From Neonectria sp. B-13 (Eukaryota; Ascomycota; Sordariomycetes; Hypocreales; Nectriaceae), in contig NOKP01000006.1 in assembly GCA_002682825.1 (NCBI GenBank), forward strand, positions 1 through 64,000: 64,000 nt of DNA. Reading direction: 5' to 3'. The position numbers were made by a program, and so were the translations under genes. Shown in pieces: positions 24,330-33,572 of this stretch (position 1 is the first letter of the stretch; each line of letters starts with the position of its first letter). The notes beneath the pieces are model-generated. The model did not search any database, was not told the origin of the DNA, and saw nothing but the letters and a program-made list of their open reading frames with translations.

Positions 24330-24425
24330 TACCCGATTTTGGTGGGATTCGAACTCATGACCGACCTCTCTGGTTGTCGTAGGGGCAGCCTGTTCCAGCT
24401 GCGACAGCAATTTTCAGTGGAAGTT
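24330..24425 (-). other. tRNA-like / SINE-like sequence
   Basis: The minus strand contains GAGTTCGAATCCC, a near-perfect pol III B box / T-arm, at about 24342-24354. About 50 bp upstream is a weaker A-box-like GCAGCTGGAACAGG. The T-stem has mismatches and I cannot build a matching acceptor stem, so it is not a functional tRNA. It could be a tRNA pseudogene or the head of a degraded SINE. Confidence 0.3.
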
Positions 24426-24454
24426 GCAGGACATTGTCCTCCCGGGCTCATAAC

Positions 24455-24522
24455 TGTCGCATTGCCGACTACGGCAAAAGGGAATATGTAGTGCAATGAT
24501 AGCCTATATACTGGATGTGACA
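24455..24522 (+). mobile_element. Short MITE-like element, copy 2
   Basis: It runs from TGTCGCATTGCCGACTACGG through aaaagggaat and gtagtgcaatgatagcctat to GGATGTGACA. It is 68 bp and lacks the gcgcactccgctaatgc hairpin of copy 3. Terminal inverted repeats are TGTC(G/A)CAT. No convincing target duplication is seen. Confidence 0.6.
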
Positions 24523-26085
24523 GTGGCTGACCCCCTCCATATCTAAAAACCACAACAGAACTTACCACTATTTTCGGATATTTTTGTTCCAATCACAAAA
24601 ACATGTTCTCGTTCTAGAACTTCTTTTTCTGCTTCGCCAAACACGCGCCCCATCAGGCCATCTCTCACCTGGGAATTGCAACATTACAGGTTATATGCAC
24701 GGGTACAAGGGAAGTCAAGTAACGAGTGACAAATGTAGAAGGTTGCGACACGTCGAGTAATGTACAAATAATATCCCCGGTTGATGACAAGCAAAAGTGA
24801 AAGAGAATAAAGTCCCTACGCGATACCAGAGTCATCGGCTGGGAGATTGAGGTACGTCTCCCACTGCTCCACATCACCAGCCAGTACAGCATGTTGCAGC
24901 TCCTCATCCTAAGCATCATGGGCAGGCCATGATGTCCAACGTGGCTAACGCGAGGTCCAGGACCACAGCCAACACCACGACCGGACCGACAGCGACATCC
25001 TCGATGGCGGCGCCGGAGAACATGCTGTATCGCTACCTCTTTGACAGGGGACAGTCATTACCCCAAGGCCGCTTGGCCGTTAGTCTGCCCGCCCCGACAG
25101 TCGGCAGCATAATTGCTGCGACCGACAGCTACCTCGGAAATCTGGACCAGGCGATGGGACGAAGATCGGCAGCTCCCGGACACGATGTCCGACACGACAA
25201 GATGTTCCAGGACCTAAACGGCATGACGGGGGGCAATTGGGTATCGTCTCTCGCGCTTGCGAGTGCTTGGAAGCTCTGGAGGCATCGTCGAGGGATGGAC
25301 GCGGTCGGTCGGTCGGGAGCGAAGGGGTACAGTATAGTATACCTCGGGTGTTCGGCGTGATTTTGGGATAGCAAGCGGAGACTCGGCTCGAAACGATTTC
25401 GGGGGGAAGCCGCGAAGGAGAAGGGCTTTTTGGGCGAGATGGAAAGGCGACGGAGTCAAAATTGGACGTGGTCGAGAGGGACGGGACATAGAATGTTTAT
25501 CATGCAATGCAATAGAATGGAATGAAGTCGAGGCAAGGTTTCTATTTGCCCGGCCATGAAATCCTCTGCCCGAAAGTCAGATCGCAGATGCGTTGATCGC
25601 AATTGCGACGAGGGACCCTCTCTCAGCTCTTTGTTTGAGGCAACTGCTCAACAACTGTGGCTGTCTCTTCCTTCTGCCACGATCACTCTTCCAAACGCGA
25701 CGCGTCGGAGATTCCCTTTCGTGGCGGTGCTTCTGCCTTAGGGTCTCAGGCATCCTTATACGCCTTGAGCCTGAACTTCCGCCTAGATATCACAGTACTG
25801 AGTGCTAAGATTGCGTGTTCAAGAGCAGGGGATAATGATGGAATGCCAGCCAGGTGGAGGAGCCACTTGCAATGGTTGGCAAGGTGGGCTTGTGTAAAGG
25901 CAGTTAACGGATACTAGTCATCGATGAAGAGGGCTAGAAATTGATCCCTAGAGATATTGCGAAGGGATACAGAGGCAGGCATGTATGACTGTGAAATGAC
26001 TTGTCGAGGTTGGTCCCTTACATCCTCACCCGCGTGATGTAAGTTGTCTAGTTCGCAACGGCTGACTTGTGTGCTGATATTCCAG

Positions 26086-26600
26086 CTTGAAATCGAGTAA
26101 CGACAAGAACCACCGCGCTCATATCCTTCTTAAACTCATACAAATTGCATTCTTCGCTGCAATCATTCTTCTGATCGCTGGCGGAGGTCTGGGCGGCTCT
26201 AAAATATATGTCACAGCGGCAAGATCTCTCTCTAAAGCTAGATATGTAACGCTTGCTGTTGTGCTCGTCCTGGTGATGATAGAGTTGATCTATCTCTATA
26301 CCTAGAGTCATCGCATCGATGCTGAAAAGTTCATTGTAAGTAAAAATTTCTTCCACCAAGATTGTCTCATCTAAACTGTACTGGCAGTTTGTCAGACTCA
26401 CTCTTGCGGCCATCCCAGCACTCATCCTGCGTACTGTCTATGGGCTACTTTGTGCATTCACGGTGGATGATCCGTCTACTATCTGGAATTCGCTTTTTGG
26501 GTCAGCGGTGGCTTTCACTCTGATGTGTTTGCTGCCTGAATACTTGACGGCTCTCATCTTTTTGTTTCTTGGACTTCGCTATTTGGCAGCATCTTCATGA
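26086..26600 (+). pseudogene. DUF7702-type membrane protein, 5'-truncated with an in-frame stop
   Basis: After a plausible acceptor (ttccag, ending at 26085) the frame reads HILLKLIQIAFF, IILLIAGGG, a loop, and VTLAVVLVLVMIELIYLYT. It then hits TAG at about 26303-26305 and continues SHRIDAEKFI to a GTAAGT donor. After the acceptor tggcag the next exon gives LAAIPALILRTVYGLL, DPSTIWNSLFGSAVAFTLM and a final helix LTALIFLFLGLRYL before TGA at 26598. These match the C-terminal helices of fungal DUF7702 proteins. The N-terminal half is not found upstream. The TAG is one C-to-T change from CAG. The function of the family is unknown. It is likely a pseudogene lying between the Ldi-like gene and the alcohol dehydrogenase. 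Confidence 0.55.
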
Positions 26601-26710
26601 AGAAGGGCTGAAGGGTCTTAACATTGTGTCGTGCGCTGCTTAGCATTGCCATGGTCAAGATGGTACTGTCTTCTGCTGATACAGCTCTCTGGAGTCTGGT
26701 TGACCTCAAG

Positions 26711-26964
26711 CGGTCCGGTTCCCGCCTGCTAAACGACTTGGAGCATCACGCAAACGCCGGGGCTTCGGGGAAACGCCAGATTGCGGGGAAACGGGGAGGC
26801 ATGGAATGGAAGGACTCTAGCGAAAGTAAAAGACATCCGGTATGCACCGTCGCATGCTCTGTTTGGCTAACGGTTAGAACAACGGGGAGAACGGAAAGGC
26901 GGGGACGGTCTTGACAGGACCGCGACGCGAGTTTGAGCCAATTCACGGCGAACGGACCGGTCCG
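26711..26964. promoter_or_regulatory. CGGTCCG and a double CGGACCGGTCCG palindrome before ADH
   Basis: CGGTCCGG lies at 26711-26718. A perfect 12-bp palindrome CGGACCGGTCCG, two overlapping CGG-N-CCG sites, lies at 26953-26964, 129 bp upstream of the alcohol dehydrogenase ATG at 27093. It is the strongest instance of the motif shared across the cluster. Confidence 0.55.
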
Positions 26965-27092
26965 CCACCGAGCTGAATAGAGCCTAAAAATTCATGAAAG
27001 TTACAGTCTTATTGCCTCTAGAACCTTGATGGTAGTCAGTCTGCTGTTCCACTCCATCACCAACAATTCATTTATTCACCCTTTGTAACCTG

Positions 27093-28602
27093 ATGCATCA
27101 TCAACTAGCCATGAGGCCCTCGATCCAGACCACCCAGGCGATTGTCTCCCACGCCCCCGAGGCTGGCAAGAGACGTTGGATCTTGGAAGAAGTCCAGGTT
27201 GGACAGCCTGGAGAATATGAGGCCATCGTGGAAATGGTGGCCTCCGGGGTCTGTCATACTGATCTCGGTTGTGGGACTGATCCAGATGGCACTCCAGGGT
27301 TTCCCGTCCCTCCGTACCCACGCGTGCTGGGCCATGAAGGTAGATCTTTCCAATCCTCACCTGTTCCATTTGCTGATTAGGCCAGGTGCTGGCTATGTCC
27401 AGTCTGTCGGTTCCAAAATCACCAAAGTCAAGCCTGGAGATGCAGTCCTGCTCTCCTTCGCCTTTTGCACCCAGTGTCACAACTGCCAGTTCGGCGCCCC
27501 TGGCTACTGTCACAAGTTCTCCGAACTCAACTTTACCGGGATCAAGAACGCTTTCCAGTTCCCGAAGGACGCCTCTCAAGAGATTGGCGGATCTTTCTTC
27601 GGGCAGTCAAGCTTTTCAAAGCTTGCACGGGTTCAAGAGACTGCTCTTGTCAACGTCAGCAAGTTTGTGAGGAGCAAAGACGACCTCAAGCTGCTGGCAC
27701 CCCTAGGCTGCGGTATTCAGGTACGTCCAACACCTTGAAGATAGCTCTACTTGTGAAAGGATGTGTTCAGGCGCTGATATTGCGGCATTAGACTGGTGCA
27801 GGTACCGTGACCGAGCTCGCTGCGGCAAAGCCTGATGATAAGGTCGCCATCATTGGCCTGGGTGGTGTTGGGCTTGCAGCCATCATGGCAAGTGCCCAGA
27901 CTCGCGCACGACGAACTGACGCTAAGATAAGCTCCAGGCCGCGAAACTTCGAGGCTGTCGAATCATCATCGGCATTGATCGAGTTCCTGCACGAATCGAA
28001 ATGGCAAAGAGACTTGGAGCAACGCACGGAATTGATACTTCGTCCATCACAAGCCTAACTGACGAAGTCCGCAAGATTACTGGAGGATCAGGCAGTACTA
28101 TTACCGTCGACGCAACCGGAGTGTTGCCATTGATTCAGCAGGGCTTGGAGTTCACGGCGAATCAAGGCAAGATGATCCTGCTTGGCGTTGCGCCAATGGA
28201 CGCAGGATTGGAGATTGCCGTTGTTCCTTACATGGTGGTACGTTTTGGATCCGTCTGAACCTGATTACTGGTCTCAATCAACTAACTCTGTGCCAGACGG
28301 GCAAGCAAATCATGGGCAGCATGGAGGGCGGCGTCTATCCTGAAGAGGTCCGTATAAGATGTCCATGCCTTAACGCAGGCATTTGCTAATGTCTACCCAG
28401 TATATCCCTCGCATGATTCGCTGGTTCCAGAACGGGCAATTCCCAGTTGAGCAGCTGGTCAAGTTCTACCCCGTGAGTTCTTCTCTCATCATTGCGACGG
28501 GGGCTGTTGACTGACTGTTTCTAATCTCAGGTACGGGACTTCCAAAAGGCCATCAGGGATATGGAAGATGGGTCGACGATCAAGCCTGTGTTGATTTGGT
28601 GA
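27093..28602 (+). CDS. Zinc-dependent alcohol dehydrogenase (aryl/terpenyl alcohol type)
   Basis: Seven exons (27093-27339, 27386-27720, 27792-27887, 27938-28237, 28297-28347, 28401-28472, 28531-28602) give 390 residues, usual for this MDR group. Catalytic zinc ligands sit in GVCHTDL and GHEGAG. The structural zinc loop is CTQCHNCQFGAPGYC. The NAD-binding loop is GLGGVGLAAI, followed by IIIGID with an Asp that favours NAD. The FFGQSSFSKLA segment is typical of the benzyl/geraniol alcohol dehydrogenase branch. The third intron needs a GC donor (ATG|GCAAGT), a known minority type; the fifth has a weak GTCCGT donor. Predicted reaction: primary allylic or aryl alcohol to aldehyde. It is convergent with the aldehyde dehydrogenase at 29.2-31.0 kb, its likely partner. 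Substrate unproven. Confidence 0.85.
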
Positions 28603-28769
28603 TCGATAGCTCGTAGACTAGCTCGAAACATGCAAGATGCCTGCAAGCCTAGCACGTGGTTGAATCTCTCTTTTTCCCAGTCCCACTCTTCAGACCGTCG
28701 TTCGCCTTGAAAAGCCGCGTGATGACTGTCTAGAGGCTAGTCGGCAATCCTGTGATTGGGTCTTGACCG

Positions 28770-28851
28770 TGTCGCATTGCCGACTACGGCAAAAGGGAAT
28801 GCGCACTCCGCTAATGCGTAGTGCAATGATAGCCTATATACTGATGTGACA
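28770..28851 (+). mobile_element. Short MITE-like element, copy 3 (full, 82 bp)
   Basis: Ends are TGTCGCAT and ATGTGACA. The interior has a small hairpin around gcgcactccgctaatgcg. It is flanked on both sides by GACCG (28765-28769 and 28852-28856), a candidate 5-bp target duplication. An inverted partial copy (ctagtcggcaat) lies just upstream at about 28737. Confidence 0.65.
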
Positions 28852-29099
28852 GACCGCGAGGCTCGGGGTTCGGACCGTGTATTGCAACATACCCCGCAAC
28901 TTGGCGCGTCCTGGTTAAGCTATTCAAAATACGGGCTAGGCTTAAACATGTGTGAGAGGCTTCCGAGGCAAGAAGAGAACGTTCTTTCTGCCTGGTGCAG
29001 TGGATTACCTTGACAGTTGCCCGTAGGTTCGGAGGAGGTGGAATGCGGTAGGGTAAGAGCACATGCAGATACAGCCTTGGAAACTTCTAGATTCCTTCA

Positions 29100-29182
29100 T
29101 GTCACATTCAGTATACAAGTTATTACTATACTACGCATTAGCGGAGTGCGCATTCCCTTTTACTGTAGCTGGCAATGCAACA
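29100..29182 (-). mobile_element. Short MITE-like element, copy 4 (full, 83 bp)
   Basis: Opposite orientation to copy 3: TGTCACATTCAGTATA ... ctacgcattagcggagtgcg cattcccttt ... ggcaatgcaaca. It is flanked by CTTCA (29095-29099) and CTTCG (29183-29187), an almost perfect 5-bp duplication. It diverges from copy 3 by scattered substitutions. Confidence 0.6.
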
Positions 29183-29243
29183 CTTCGTAATTTGTTGCCA
29201 TTGAGAACTGTGTAGAATACTATTGCGCCAACCTCTAGACCAT

Positions 29244-30996
29244 CTAGCTAACAATATGCTTGTTAAGGAACAGAGTCTGAACATTGCAGAATCCCTTGAG
29301 ACCGTTGACACCCCACTCATTTCCAATTCCACTTTCCTTGTGTCCACCGAAGGGTGCCATCGGTGACAGATCGAAGTGAGTGTTGACCCAAACAGTGCCT
29401 GCTTCGAGCTCCCTGGCAACACGCTGCGCCTTCTTGACGTCTTTGCACCACACTGAGGCGCCGAGACCTAGCAATGTGTCGTTGGCACGCTCGAGCACTT
29501 CCTCCTCCGTCTTCCAGGACAGGAGGGGGACAATAGGGCCTATATAAATTGTCAGCGAAAAGCCATTCGGAGTTGGTATTTAATGAGGGCTTGCTTACCG
29601 AAAGGCTCCTCGACAACAATCCTCGAGTTCTCGGGAGGGCGGTCGATGATGGTGGGTGTGACAAAATAACCTCCCGACGGCGTCGACTCCATCTTACCAC
29701 CTGCAGCCACCTTCCAGCCCTGCTTCTCGATGTCGTCAAAGAAGGTCTTGACTCTGTCATACTGCATCGAGTTCTGGAGGGGTCCGTGGCTGATTCCTTC
29801 TTGGGAGCCGTCACCGAGGGTGTAGGCCTTGACGTGCTTGACCATAGCATCTCGGAACTGATCGTAGATGGACTCGTGGACGTAGATCCGCTTCAGGTTC
29901 AAGCAAATCTGATTCTGAGTCAGCATCCTGTACATTCCTTTTGTAGGTAGACACATACCTGACCGGAGTTGAGGAAGGCAAACAGGGCAACCTTTTCAGC
30001 AACCTTGTCGACGTCCACGTCAGGGAAAACAATGGCAGGGTCGTTTCCACCGCTGGCCATACGTCAGTCTTGGGGGCTCCAGGATGACATGGCTAACTCA
30101 TTGTGTGCTTACAGCTCAAGTGTCACTCTCTTGAGAGTCTTGCTCGCGCTCTGGAGAACCAACTTTCCGGTTGTGGTTGAACCTGTGAAGCTAATCTTGT
30201 TGATGCCGGGGTGACTGGTGATCCAGGGACCGAGGCGGTCGTCACCGCTGAGAGACTGGACGACGCCAGGGGGGAAGAAGTTTTGGGCCAGCTCGACGAG
30301 CTTCAGTCCGCAGTAGGGAGTGAATGGTCTTCGTTCAGGTTAGCGATGAACAGATTTCCACCATCGGGGTATCGGGCGACCACTTACGAGGGCTTGACGA
30401 TAATGACATTACCAGTCAGGAGCGCAGGGGCAATCTTGCCTGTGGCAAGCAAGAGAGGGAAGTTCCACGGGACAATGGCAGCAACAACACCGATTGGGGT
30501 ATACCGACTCACCACGGTTCTGTTCTCGTTGTCTTCAATGACATCCTCGGGGAGGTCAATGTTGGCCATCCCTTGGATCCACCCAATAGCAGCTGCCGTC
30601 TCGCCATCTGCTTGAGGGATCTGGTAACATGAGATTAGCATGAGCTCGTGCCAACGGGGAACGTCGAGGTCGTACAGGCTTGCCCTGCTCAGAAATGAGA
30701 AGGTCCCTGAATTCAGTCTTGTAGGCCTCAACTGCATCAGCATATGCAAGGACGGCCTTGCGTCGCTCCTCGTAGGGAACCTTTGACCAGGTCTTGAAGG
30801 CTTTCTTCGCAGCCTCGACAGCGGCATCAAGGCTCTCTTGAGTGGCGACGGGGACCTCGGCCTTGGGCTTCAGGTTTGCTGGGTTGATGCCATGACGAGT
30901 CGAGCCGGTCGGGGCGCTTTTGCCATTGATGATCTGGACAAAGCCCTCGTTAAAGTCCAACGCGGGAGCAGCCTTCTTGGCACCGTTAACAGCCAT
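29244..30996 (-). CDS. NAD(P)-dependent aldehyde dehydrogenase
   Basis: Six exons (30996-30676, 30620-30388, 30328-30113, 30052-29959, 29908-29599, 29539-29244) join to 489 residues, normal for the family, starting MAVNGAKK. Family landmarks in order: PWNFPLLLA with GKIAPAL, the cofactor loop [10 protein letters not shown], the general base Glu in TLELGGNDP, the catalytic Cys in NSGQICLN, EEPFGPIVPLL, and [11 protein letters not shown] near the C-terminus. No targeting peptide is seen, so it is probably cytosolic. It lies tail to tail with the alcohol dehydrogenase and could oxidise that enzyme's aldehyde to an acid (geranial to geranic acid if the cluster handles linalool/geraniol). A CGGTCCG site is 194 bp upstream. 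Substrate is inferred from context only. Confidence 0.88.
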
Positions 30997-32258
30997 GATG
31001 AGAGAACTTTGGTGGAACAGAAAACAAGTGAGACAAGAGTGGATTGGGTTCAAATCTCAGAGCCTTTGACGATCCCCCAATCTCTTAAATGGATCTTGAT
31101 CTCTGTTCGTCATCCTTCTCCCCCGCATTTTGGCCCGACGCCACTAACACTTGGGCGAATCAAGGTCATTGCGGAGAGCGATCGAGACGCGGTCCGATGC
31201 CGAAACGCTTCGTGGAGATGAGCCCGAACGGGTTTAATGACCATCTCCTGACTACATGATTGGTCCAATTTCTGAGACAAACTCTCAACAACTGCGCCTC
31301 GGCTCGGGAGCGTCGGGTTCCGATGCCGGGCGGGCTTCGGCACGTAGGCTTCTGCTCTCAGTTGATAATTGATGCTACGTTTTGTGGCTTTAAGATGCGG
31401 AATTCTGATGGCCCACCAATTGCTTGAATTTATACCTTCATGAGGTAACTCTGCCAATGCATTACAGCCCATGGGATTTGCTAAGAAATATGACCAGTCT
31501 GATGTTGAAGGGCATCTAGCAGATACTGTGGTATAGTGCGACTTCTGCCTGACTTCTCCCTTGCGATCAGATTAAGCCGCTGACAGCTGGATCAAGATGC
31601 TTGCATGGCACTGCTGTCGGTGCAAAGGAACGGACGATCATAGCCTACGTTGGGAATGGCATGATGAGTGTAAAGGAGGTGCGAGTTTCCAAGTGCCGCC
31701 CTACTACGCCATGGGATATTAAATACCCGGCCACCCTACTGCACCGGGCCGAGCAACAACAGCACCCCGATATTCAGCACTGAAGAGCCGTAATTGGCGT
31801 ATGATATAGTTTTTGTCGGCAGAAGTTCTTCAGGAAGAGCCCATTCCCGATTTTGCAATGATGGCCCAGTCCGACCGTTCCGACGCCTGATTGCTCCGTT
31901 CCCGACAAACGATATCATAGGCTTTAGGCCGCGACTACTACCAACAAGTCGACGGAGTTGTGGATGTGAACTGATGGACATGAAGCAATACCTATTTACG
32001 ATTGGTCTATTTGCCAAAGATTGCGCTTGATGTCATCGTCCGTGAACGGTCCGAGGAAGCCCTTAGAGGCGACGCCGACCACCCCAGGTCCTGCGTGCCC
32101 CATGTTGAAGTGCCGGCAGTTCACTGCGACGAGTCAGTGAATTCCATTCGAGTCTCTATATAAGGTAGTTTTGAACAGCCCAGATGCCGTTGTCAAGTCT
32201 CCAACATCTCCTCAACACTTTGACATATCCACACACTTATCCTACTGTTAACACCATA
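30997..32258. promoter_or_regulatory. Divergent promoter region, ALDH / GPR1-type gene
   Basis: A 1.26-kb stretch between two divergent starts. CGGTCCG lies at 31190-31196 (194 bp from the ALDH start) and at 32047-32053 (206 bp from the transporter-type gene start). Pyrimidine-rich text and ctccaacatctcctcaac precede the ATG at 32259. No gene is seen inside; the small open frames lack any domain. Confidence 0.5.
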
Positions 32259-33314
32259 ATGACTACCCCGGGTCCCAAGTCTCAGAATGGCAGCACTGAT
32301 GTCGAGATGGGCTAAGTTGATGCCATAGAGACGGTCCGCTCTGCCGCCAGCATCTCCATGAGTTCGGAGCTATTCGAGAAGCTCTACCTTTCCCCACCCA
32401 ACGCAGTAAAGGGTGATCTGAGGAAGACCTTCGGCAACCCAACTCCCTGGTTCGTCTTCCTCTACAGTCGTTTAAAATTTTCCGATGCACTAATGCTCAT
32501 CTGTAGAGGCCTTGTGGGATTCGTGTTGTCCTTGATGCCGCTTTCCTGCGCCCTCATGGGCTGGCGAGGAGCCGGCACCTTCGGCGCGGCAGCCATGTAT
32601 GTCTCTGCCATTTCCACACTCGAGCCAGCTACTCACGCGCGCGCAGTGCTGTGTATTTCTTCCTGGGCGGCCTCCTCATGCTCATCAGCGGCATTATGGA
32701 ATGGGTCCTCGGCAACAGCTTTCCCTCCATCGTTTTCTGCAGCTTTGGCGGCTTCTGGCTGTCCTTCGCCGGAACCCTCAACCCGTCGTTTGCCGCCTTC
32801 GCCTCATACGCGCCGGCAGACGCACAATCTCCTGCAGAGGGGATGGCTACACGGGGGTTCAATGCTAGCCTAGGTATACAGCTTCAGCTCCTGTTGTTGT
32901 TGGAGTGAGGTGCTAACATTATTCGACAGGCTTTTGGCTGATTGCCGTCGGCATGCTAGCCATCGTGTATCTCATCTGCTCGTTGCGCACCAATGTCGTG
33001 TTCGTCACCATATTCACCAGCCTGGTCCCTGCGCTTTTTCTTATGGCTGGGGCGTTCTGGGTTCTGGCAGATGACTACGCAGGAAACGCTCGGCTTGCGA
33101 ACCGCCTATTCGTGGTGGGTTTCCTCTCCATGTTGCTTTATTCTGTCTAACATGCAAATAGGCTGCCGGTGGGTGCGCTTTCGTTACTTGTCTGGCGGGG
33201 TGGTATATCCTCCTTGCTATTTTGCTTGCTATTGTCGACTTTCCAGTCCAGATCCCGGTCGGAGATCTATCGAGCGTCATCAAGGGGAGAAGCGAGAGGC
33301 AGAGTGGTCATTGA
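32259..33314 (+). pseudogene. GPR1/FUN34/YaaH (acetate/ammonium transporter) family gene, probably damaged
   Basis: Family signatures are clear: EKLYLSPPNAVKGDLRKTFGNPTP, PLSCALMGWRGAG, YFFLGGLLMLISGIMEWVLGN, FGGFWLSFAGTLNP, GFWLIAV, and a last exon GGCAFVTCLAGWY ... VDFPVQIPVGDLSSVIKG. Later exons (32647-32873, 32930-33114, 33162-33314) splice cleanly. Two defects appear. From the first ATG (32259) codon 19 is TAA (32313), one C-to-T from CAA. Removing the first 57-nt intron (32450-32506) creates TGA at the junction, one G-to-A from TGG; leaving it in keeps the frame. An internal ATG at 32358 would bypass the first stop. A functional protein of about 250-267 residues is therefore possible but doubtful. 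Such carriers import acetate in other fungi. Confidence 0.6.
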
Positions 33315-33572
33315 TGGGATGGTATGAGTAGAGTTCTACGACTCTGCCCACACTCTTGAGTCATCTCAAGTCGCCAAGGGTCTTGTTTCTCGCCAACATT
33401 GGTCAAATGCCTTACAACCAAAGCCATGTGAGGCCTCGTCAGTCAAGGAAGCAGGACGATGCAGAGTTAAAAGTAGTTCTGTGATAATTAAATGTCCATT
33501 CAGAACGGGTTTTCCGCTATAACATAGAAATGAATCGTCCGTATATACACAGCCCAGAAGTGAGATCGAGGT

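Larger units (their letters stand above)
23357..26080. other. Long intergenic region with small repeats
   Basis: Contains the promoter of the Ldi-like gene, two MITE-like copies, a 7-bp tandem array and a tRNA-like piece (all listed separately). An open frame of 143 codons at 24929-25360 (plus) and opposite-strand frames at 25129-25507 have no recognisable domain. I do not call them genes, although a lineage-specific gene cannot be excluded. A CGGACCG site is at 24982-24988. Confidence 0.4.
28603..29243. other. Convergent intergenic region holding two MITE-like copies
   Basis: 3' regions of the alcohol and aldehyde dehydrogenase genes. It contains two inversely oriented copies of a short inverted-repeat element (28770-28851 and 29100-29182) and one CGGACCG at 28871-28877. 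There is no gene. Confidence 0.5.

Noticed and set aside
24929..25360. 143-codon open frame on the plus strand
   Set aside because: No domain, Ala/Thr/Ser/Arg-biased text, competing frames on the opposite strand and no splice or start support. Kept only as a note in the intergenic entry.
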